From positions 1 through 64,000 of the forward strand of contig JAESPD010000011.1 of NCBI GenBank assembly GCA_016756855.1: 64,000 nucleotides of DNA, written 5' to 3'. The position numbers and the translations under genes are program-made. This stretch comes from a gamma proteobacterium endosymbiont of Lamellibrachia anaximandri. Lineage in GTDB: Bacteria > Pseudomonadota > Gammaproteobacteria > Chromatiales > Chromatiaceae. Below the pieces are notes generated by a model. It was not told where the DNA came from, did not search any database, and worked only from the letters and a program-made list of their open reading frames with translations. This document shows positions 60,974-64,000 of the stretch, one piece after another (the first letter of the stretch is position 1; each line of letters begins with the position of its first letter).

Positions 60974-63061
60974 GTGACTCTGATTAAAAAAGAATTTCAG
61001 TGGGGCGACAATAAGGTCACCATCGAGACTGGCGAGATTGCCCGCCAGGCCGACGGCGCCGTTATGGTCAATATGGACGATACCGTCGTCCAGGTTACCG
61101 TTGTTGCCGGTCGCAACGATCCCGGTCGGGACTTCTTTCCACTCACCGTGGACTATCAGGAGAAGACCTATGCAGCCGGTCATATACCCGGCGGTTTTTT
61201 CCGGCGCGAGGGGCGTCCCAGCGAGAAGGAGATCCTCACATCACGACTGATCGATCGTCCGATCCGCCCGCTGTTCCCCAAGGGGTACACCACCGAGGTG
61301 CAGGTGATCATCACTGTGATGTCCCTGAATCCAGCGGTTGATCCCGAGATCCCCTCCCTGATCGGCGCCTCCGCCGCGCTGGCGATCTCCGGCCTGCCGT
61401 TCAATGGCCCGGTGAGCGCAGCCCGTGTGGGATACAAGGATGGCGAGTACATTCTGAATGCCCCCAGCACCGGCTTGAGCGATGCCACCGATCTGGATCT
61501 GATCGTCTCCGGCACCGAGCATGCAGTACTGATGGTCGAATCCGAGGCGCGTGAGCTGTCTGAAGAGGTTATGCTGGGTGCAGTGCTCTTCGGACACGAG
61601 CAGCAGCAGGTTGCGCTGCAGGCGATCAAGGAACTGGCTGCCGAGGTTGGAAATGCCCCTGCTGAATACGCAGTTCCCGAAGTGGATGCCGATCTGAAAG
61701 CTGCTGTAGAGGCTGCTGCCGGCGAAGGTATCGGCAATGCCTACCAGGTTGCCGACAAGATGGAGCGTTACGCCGCCATCAAAGCGGTGGTTACCGATGC
61801 CGTTGCAGCACTTTGCGGCGGAGAAGACGCCCGTTGGGACGAGGGTGACGTAAAGGGTGTTATCGAGAAACTGAAGAAGACAACCGTGCGTGGCCGTATC
61901 CTCGAAGGAGAGCCCCGCATCGATGGTCGCGATACCACTACCGTGCGTCCCATCAGTGTGCGTACCGGCGTGTTACCCCGCACCCACGGTTCCGCCCTGT
62001 TTACCCGTGGCGAGACTCAGGCCCTGGTGGTGACCACCCTCGGCACCGAGCGTGATTCTCAGATCATCGATGCTCTCGACGGCTCCTACCGCGAACCCTT
62101 CATGCTGCACTACAACTTCCCTCCCTTCTGCGTAGGTGAGACAGGTCGTGTAGGTAGCCCGAAACGACGTGAAATCGGCCACGGTCGCCTGGCCAAGCGA
62201 GGCGTGATGGCCTGCATGCCGACCATTACCGATTTTCCCTATGCCATCCGTGTGGTTTCGGAGATCACCGAGTCCAACGGCTCCTCTTCCATGGCATCGG
62301 TCTGCGGCACCAGTCTGTCGCTGATGGACGCAGGTGTGCCGATCAAGGCGCCGATTGCCGGTGTTGCCATGGGTTTGATCAAGGAAGATGAGAGATTCGC
62401 CGTGCTCACCGATATCATGGGCGACGAGGATCATCTCGGCGACATGGACTTCAAGGTGGCCGGTACCAGTGACGGTATCAATGCACTGCAGATGGACATC
62501 AAGATCGACGGCATCACCAAGGAGATCATGGAGATCGCCCTGGAGCAGGCCAAAGAGGGCCGCATGCACATCCTGGGTGAGATGAACAGCGTCATCAACT
62601 CTCACCGGGAAGAGATGTCCGAGCATGCGCCGCGGATTATCGAGTTGCGTATCAACCCGGACAAGATCCGTGACGTGATCGGCAAGGGTGGCGCCACCAT
62701 CCGTTCCATCACCGAAGAGACCGGCGCCACCGTCGATATCACCGACGACGGCGTAGTCAAGATCTTCTCCGTTGACAAGGCGGCAGGTGAGGATGCCCGC
62801 AAGCGTGTCGAGCTGATCACCGCTGATGTCGAAGTCGGTACCATCTACGAGGGCAAGGTTGCCCGCCTGATGGATTTCGGCGCCTTCGTCACCATTCTTC
62901 CCGGCAAAGATGGTCTGGTGCATATCTCCCAGATCTCCAACGAGCGGGTGGAGAAGGTCAGCGATAAGCTGTCTGAAGGCGATGTCATCAAGGTTAAAGT
63001 CCTCGAAGTGGACAAGCAGGGACGTATCCGCCTGAGTATGAAGGCGGTAAGCGAAGAGTAA
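60974..63061 (+). CDS. pnp: polyribonucleotide nucleotidyltransferase (PNPase)
   Basis: The start is GTG at 60974 with GAGGAAGAG upstream, giving 695 residues (E. coli 711). Two RNase PH-like domains, the second with the catalytic region [20 protein letters not shown] near 476-495, flank a helical linker. A KH domain ([26 protein letters not shown] near 558-583) and an S1 domain ([33 protein letters not shown] near 619-651) follow. It degrades RNA 3' to 5' with phosphate. In E. coli an RNase III stem-loop in the rpsO-pnp gap controls it; the 30-base gap here has no such structure. A strong terminator follows. Confidence 0.98.
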   Translation: MTLIKKEFQWGDNKVTIETGEIARQADGAVMVNMDDTVVQVTVVAGRNDPGRDFFPLTVDYQEKTYAAGHIPGGFFRREGRPSEKEILTSRLIDRPIRPLFPKGYTTEVQVIITVMSLNPAVDPEIPSLIGASAALAISGLPFNGPVSAARVGYKDGEYILNAPSTGLSDATDLDLIVSGTEHAVLMVESEARELSEEVMLGAVLFGHEQQQVALQAIKELAAEVGNAPAEYAVPEVDADLKAAVEAAAGEGIGNAYQVADKMERYAAIKAVVTDAVAALCGGEDARWDEGDVKGVIEKLKKTTVRGRILEGEPRIDGRDTTTVRPISVRTGVLPRTHGSALFTRGETQALVVTTLGTERDSQIIDALDGSYREPFMLHYNFPPFCVGETGRVGSPKRREIGHGRLAKRGVMACMPTITDFPYAIRVVSEITESNGSSSMASVCGTSLSLMDAGVPIKAPIAGVAMGLIKEDERFAVLTDIMGDEDHLGDMDFKVAGTSDGINALQMDIKIDGITKEIMEIALEQAKEGRMHILGEMNSVINSHREEMSEHAPRIIELRINPDKIRDVIGKGGATIRSITEETGATVDITDDGVVKIFSVDKAAGEDARKRVELITADVEVGTIYEGKVARLMDFGAFVTILPGKDGLVHISQISNERVEKVSDKLSEGDVIKVKVLEVDKQGRIRLSMKAVSEE

Positions 63062-63081
63062 TCACGCTTCGTTGAGCTGAT

Positions 63082-63109
63082 AAAAAGGGGCCTTCCGGCC
63101 CCTTTTTTT
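63082..63109 (+). terminator. rho-independent terminator of pnp
   Basis: AAAAAGGGGCC (63082-63092), TTCC and GGCCCCTTTTTTT (63097-63109) form a strong stem with A and T flanks. It closes the long operon. Confidence 0.95.
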
Positions 63110-63159
63110 GTTGGTAGAAAAAATTTGAATCTGAATTCAGACGCCCCCCGTATAGGTTA

Positions 63160-63187
63160 TTGAAAGTCGTTATCAAAACGACATAAT
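63160..63187 (+). promoter_or_regulatory. promoter of the small secreted protein, with internal palindrome
   Basis: TTGAAA (63160-63165) and CATAAT (63182-63187) are 16 bases apart. The spacer is filled by GTCGTT-ATCAA-AACGAC (63166-63182), an inverted repeat that would place a bound repressor across the promoter. Confidence 0.55.
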
Positions 63188-63208
63188 TGACCAGATGAGG
63201 AATTCGTC

Positions 63209-63490
63209 ATGAAAAAAATCGCATTTACAGCCGCACTGCTTCTTTCCGCCAATCTCTATGCCGGAGGAAGCTCAGAATTCGCATACAATGGTTTTGAAGG
63301 TAACCCTGACCTCTTTGTAGGTAGCACGGGTTCCGCTTCACTGCCCACAGCAGTTCAGCCTGGTATCGGTGAGGCCTACGGTGATGTCCGTCTGGGTGGT
63401 GTCAATACCTCTCGGCACGACGGCCAGAAGGGCAGCAATGAGGCGTATGGCAGTGCCATTTTGGATCAGGGACACAGCATCGACTGGTAA
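63209..63490 (+). CDS. small secreted protein of unknown function
   Basis: This 93-residue protein has a clear signal peptide (residues 1-18, MKKIAFTAALLLSANLYA, cut before GGSS). The mature part of about 75 residues is rich in Gly, Ser and Asn and has no Cys. Two short related segments (GEAYGDVRLGG near 55 and NEAYGSAILDQG near 77) suggest an internal repeat. GAGG lies 8 bases before the ATG, and a promoter with a palindrome is upstream. I do not recognise the family. It should be periplasmic or secreted. The neighbouring serine hydrolase gene is 70 bases downstream and may be in the same transcript. Confidence 0.7.
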   Translation: MKKIAFTAALLLSANLYAGGSSEFAYNGFEGNPDLFVGSTGSASLPTAVQPGIGEAYGDVRLGGVNTSRHDGQKGSNEAYGSAILDQGHSIDW

Positions 63491-63505
63491 ACAGTTGGCG
63501 GCCTG

Positions 63506-63528
63506 ACGGGGTGGAAGTCTAGCCCCGT
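63506..63528 (+). terminator. weak terminator-like hairpin
   Basis: ACGGGG and CCCCGT pair around a loop of about 11 bases; only AGGTTTTG follows. It may cause partial termination after the secreted-protein gene. Confidence 0.3.
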
Positions 63529-63560
63529 ACAGGTTTTGCAACCCACCGATCAATGAGCCG

Positions 63561-64000
63561 ATGCGCCATCATCCCCTAACGTTTTTTTTGCTTGGCGGGT
63601 TCAGCCTGCTTTTGATGGCCTGTGTGCCACAAAAAAATGAACTGCGATCCGATGCCGTTTTGCCCGTGGATAAGATGGAGTCGGTGCGTGATGAAGCGAA
63701 AAAACTGATCCAGGGCATGCTGGATGAAGATCTGTTGCCGGGGTTGAGTGTGGCGTTGGTGGACCGAAACGGCCCCCTATGGATCGAAGGGTTCGGCAAG
63801 GCGGATATGCAAAAAGGTACCTTGGCAGGTGCTGAAACTATCTATCGTGTCGGCTCCTTGAGCAAGCCACTGACAGCCTTGGCTGTCATGCAGCTGGGCG
63901 GACAGCAACGTCTCTCCCTCGATGATCCCATCAGCCGTCAGCTCGACGGTTTTTCCATTCGCAGTCATGATGCTGAAGCGGTCGTCATCACGCCTCGGCA
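63561..64000 (+). CDS. lipoprotein serine hydrolase of the beta-lactamase/PBP4* type, partial
   Basis: The gene runs off the window end; 146 residues are visible. The signal peptide ends in lipobox LLMAC (C21), so the mature protein is probably lipid-anchored. Residues 40-65 (MESVRDEAKKLIQGMLDEDLLPGLSVALV) and the SxxK motif S99-L-S-K102 in YRVGSLSKPLTALAVMQL identify the class C beta-lactamase fold (PF00144). Members act as carboxypeptidases, esterases or beta-lactamases; the substrate cannot be told from this part. The second motif (YxN) lies outside the window. No ribosome binding site is evident before the ATG. Confidence 0.8.
   Translation, partial: MRHHPLTFFLLGGFSLLLMACVPQKNELRSDAVLPVDKMESVRDEAKKLIQGMLDEDLLPGLSVALVDRNGPLWIEGFGKADMQKGTLAGAETIYRVGSLSKPLTALAVMQLGGQQRLSLDDPISRQLDGFSIRSHDAEAVVITPR

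Overview
This 64 kb window looks like chromosomal DNA of a gammaproteobacterium. The evidence is the gene order yhbY(-)/rlmE-ftsH-folP-glmM-tpiA-secG-tRNA-Leu(GAG) followed by tRNA-fMet-rimP-nusA-infB-rbfA-truB-rpsO-pnp, together with the dnaE-accA-tilS and ilvB-ilvH-ilvC runs and a FabA of the classical gammaproteobacterial type. Separate nuoC and nuoD genes, and the placing of the 14-gene nuo operon between tRNA-Leu and tRNA-fMet, differ from E. coli and fit environmental (for example sulfur-oxidising) gammaproteobacteria. The species cannot be fixed from the sequence alone.

Layout. 1-0.36 kb: end of a broken ISAzo13-like transposase. 0.7-3.8 kb (minus strand): bifunctional aldolase/dehydrogenase, exported DsrE-like protein and fabA. 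4.3-11.4 kb: one very large repeat-built lipoprotein gene. 11.6-12.4 kb: a PAS protein with a defective kinase-like tail. 12.6-16.2 kb: proS, a D-amino acid aminotransferase gene, a MIF-like tautomerase and a DUF4124 protein. 16.3-19.7 kb: branched-chain amino acid genes ilvB, ilvH, ilvC. 19.9-26 kb: dnaE, accA, tilS. 26-27.5 kb: an orphan DUF692 (MNIO-type) enzyme divergent from trxC. 27.7-32.6 kb: carA, carB, greA. 32.7-38.9 kb: yhbY (minus), rlmE, ftsH, folP, glmM, tpiA. 38.9-54.2 kb: secG, tRNA-Leu and the complete NADH dehydrogenase I operon. 54.2-63.1 kb: tRNA-fMet and the transcription/translation factor operon ending in pnp. 63.2-64 kb: a small secreted protein of unknown function and the start of a lipoprotein serine hydrolase cut by the window edge.

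Most of the window is housekeeping. I found no CRISPR array, rRNA, prophage, recognisable defence system or biosynthetic cluster. The points most worth a second look are: (1) a dispersed palindrome family with a conserved 10-base loop (AAGCGTAGCG type) but interchangeable stem sequences, occurring singly or as head-to-head pairs about 28 bases apart, one copy supplying the tilS stop codon; (2) the orphan, motif-divergent DUF692 protein; (3) the 2375-residue lipoprotein with an exact A-B-A-B array of 93-residue domains and a long unrecognised C-terminus, followed by a perfect Crp-type palindrome and the PAS protein lacking its phosphoacceptor histidine; (4) a perfect FNR-type box at a class I position upstream of the nuo promoter; (5) a palindrome inside the promoter of the small secreted protein. 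All regulatory claims are pattern readings and have not been tested.
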